From Campylobacteraceae bacterium (lineage in GTDB: Bacteria > Campylobacterota > Campylobacteria > Campylobacterales > Sulfurovaceae), in contig JALWVW010000338.1 of the NCBI GenBank assembly GCA_027079365.1, positions 5,747 to 11,354 on the forward strand: DNA of 5,608 bases. Reading direction: 5' to 3'. The translations under genes were made by a program, and so were the position numbers. The notes beneath the pieces are model-generated. The model was not told the origin of the DNA. It did no database searches and saw nothing but the letters and a program-made list of their open reading frames with translations. Shown piece after piece: positions 5,292-5,608 of this stretch. Position 1 is the stretch's first letter. Each line of letters starts with the position of its first letter.

Positions 5292-5608
5292 TTACTTTTC
5301 TTCTTCTGTGTTACCTGGTTCCTCTGTTTTTGCTTCCGCTTCATTTTGTGCTTTGCGAGCATCTTCTGCTGCATGCTCCTCTTTGGCTACTTTAGTAGTA
5401 TGGGCAAGGCGAGACTCTATGCCTTTGGAGAGCTCATACTCTTTTATGATCTCTCTTACTTTTTTCCCTTCAATCACTTCGACTTCAAGGAGCACCTGAG
5501 CCATGCTTTCTATAGCTTCTCGATAGGCCATCAGGGTTTTTTTAGTGTGGGTATAGTGCTCATCCAGCATCGTCTTGATAGTCTCATCAATCTTTTCAGC
5601 GGTTTTTT
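5292..5608 (-). CDS. ftsH: ATP-dependent zinc metalloprotease FtsH, C-terminal fragment
   Basis: The frame is open through the right window edge, and the visible part is 104 whole codons plus the stop (TAA, 5294-5292). The Met codon at 5570 is internal, since the frame reads on upstream as KTAEKIDETIKT. FtsH is a hexameric inner-membrane AAA+ protease that degrades misfolded membrane proteins and regulatory proteins. The part seen lies after the HExxH zinc site and is the helical end of the protease domain: the EKIDETIKTMLDEHY helix, a YREAIESMAQVLLE helix, then EVIEGKKVREIIKEYE, a pattern typical of FtsH C-termini. The last 35 or so residues are a low-complexity Ala/Glu/Lys tail ending TEEEK, probably disordered. 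The membrane segments, Walker motifs and zinc site lie outside the window. The leuA promoter begins directly after the stop. Confidence 0.88.
   Translation of the reverse strand, partial: KTAEKIDETIKTMLDEHYTHTKKTLMAYREAIESMAQVLLEVEVIEGKKVREIIKEYELSKGIESRLAHTTKVAKEEHAAEDARKAQNEAEAKTEEPGNTEEEK

Noticed and set aside
5227..5499. Open frame of about 90 codons on the + strand, opposite ftsH and the leader
   Set aside because: It is antisense to the FtsH tail; its Ser/Ala runs mirror the Glu/Ala codons on the other strand. No ribosome site was noted.

Overview
The window looks like chromosome from a Campylobacterota bacterium (formerly Epsilonproteobacteria), probably close to Sulfurovum or Sulfurimonas. 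This rests on the character of the SerRS, LeuA and FtsH C-terminal sequences, on TATAAT -10 boxes without a recognisable -35, and on moderate AT-richness. The genus is an inference from recalled family resemblance, not from a search.

Layout on the + strand: the 3' part of a large surface or exported protein built of Ig-like (Big_1/invasin-type) modules (1-2094, cut by the window start) ends in a stem-loop. Then comes a short promoter region and a complete seryl-tRNA synthetase gene, serS (2184-3428). Layout on the - strand, reading from the right edge: the C-terminal end of ftsH (5608-5292, cut by the window end), a 212-bp gap, and a complete 2-isopropylmalate synthase gene, leuA (5079-3520). 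serS and leuA converge. The 91 bp from just after the serS stop to just inside the leuA end carries two related GTAG-type palindromes in inverted orientation, a REP-doublet-like arrangement. The GTAG of one of them supplies the leuA stop codon.

The most informative region is the ftsH-leuA gap. On the - strand it holds a consensus -10 box directly after the ftsH stop, a strong Shine-Dalgarno sequence, and a 25-codon reading frame (5253-5176) that encodes Ile-Leu-Leu-Leu and another Leu near its end. A hairpin starts at its stop codon. Then follow a 29-nt C-rich stretch with no G, a UUCG-capped hairpin, and the leuA Shine-Dalgarno sequence and start. This has the architecture of a leucine-responsive attenuator. 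It lacks a convincing U-tract terminator, so the mechanism may be Rho-dependent or translational. In addition, the leader's Shine-Dalgarno segment is perfectly complementary over 10 bases to its own Ile/Leu codon segment.

The complete genes are housekeeping genes (tRNA charging and leucine synthesis, beside a membrane protease). The surface-protein gene is the only accessory-looking one. No tRNA, rRNA, CRISPR array, insertion sequence or integrase was seen.
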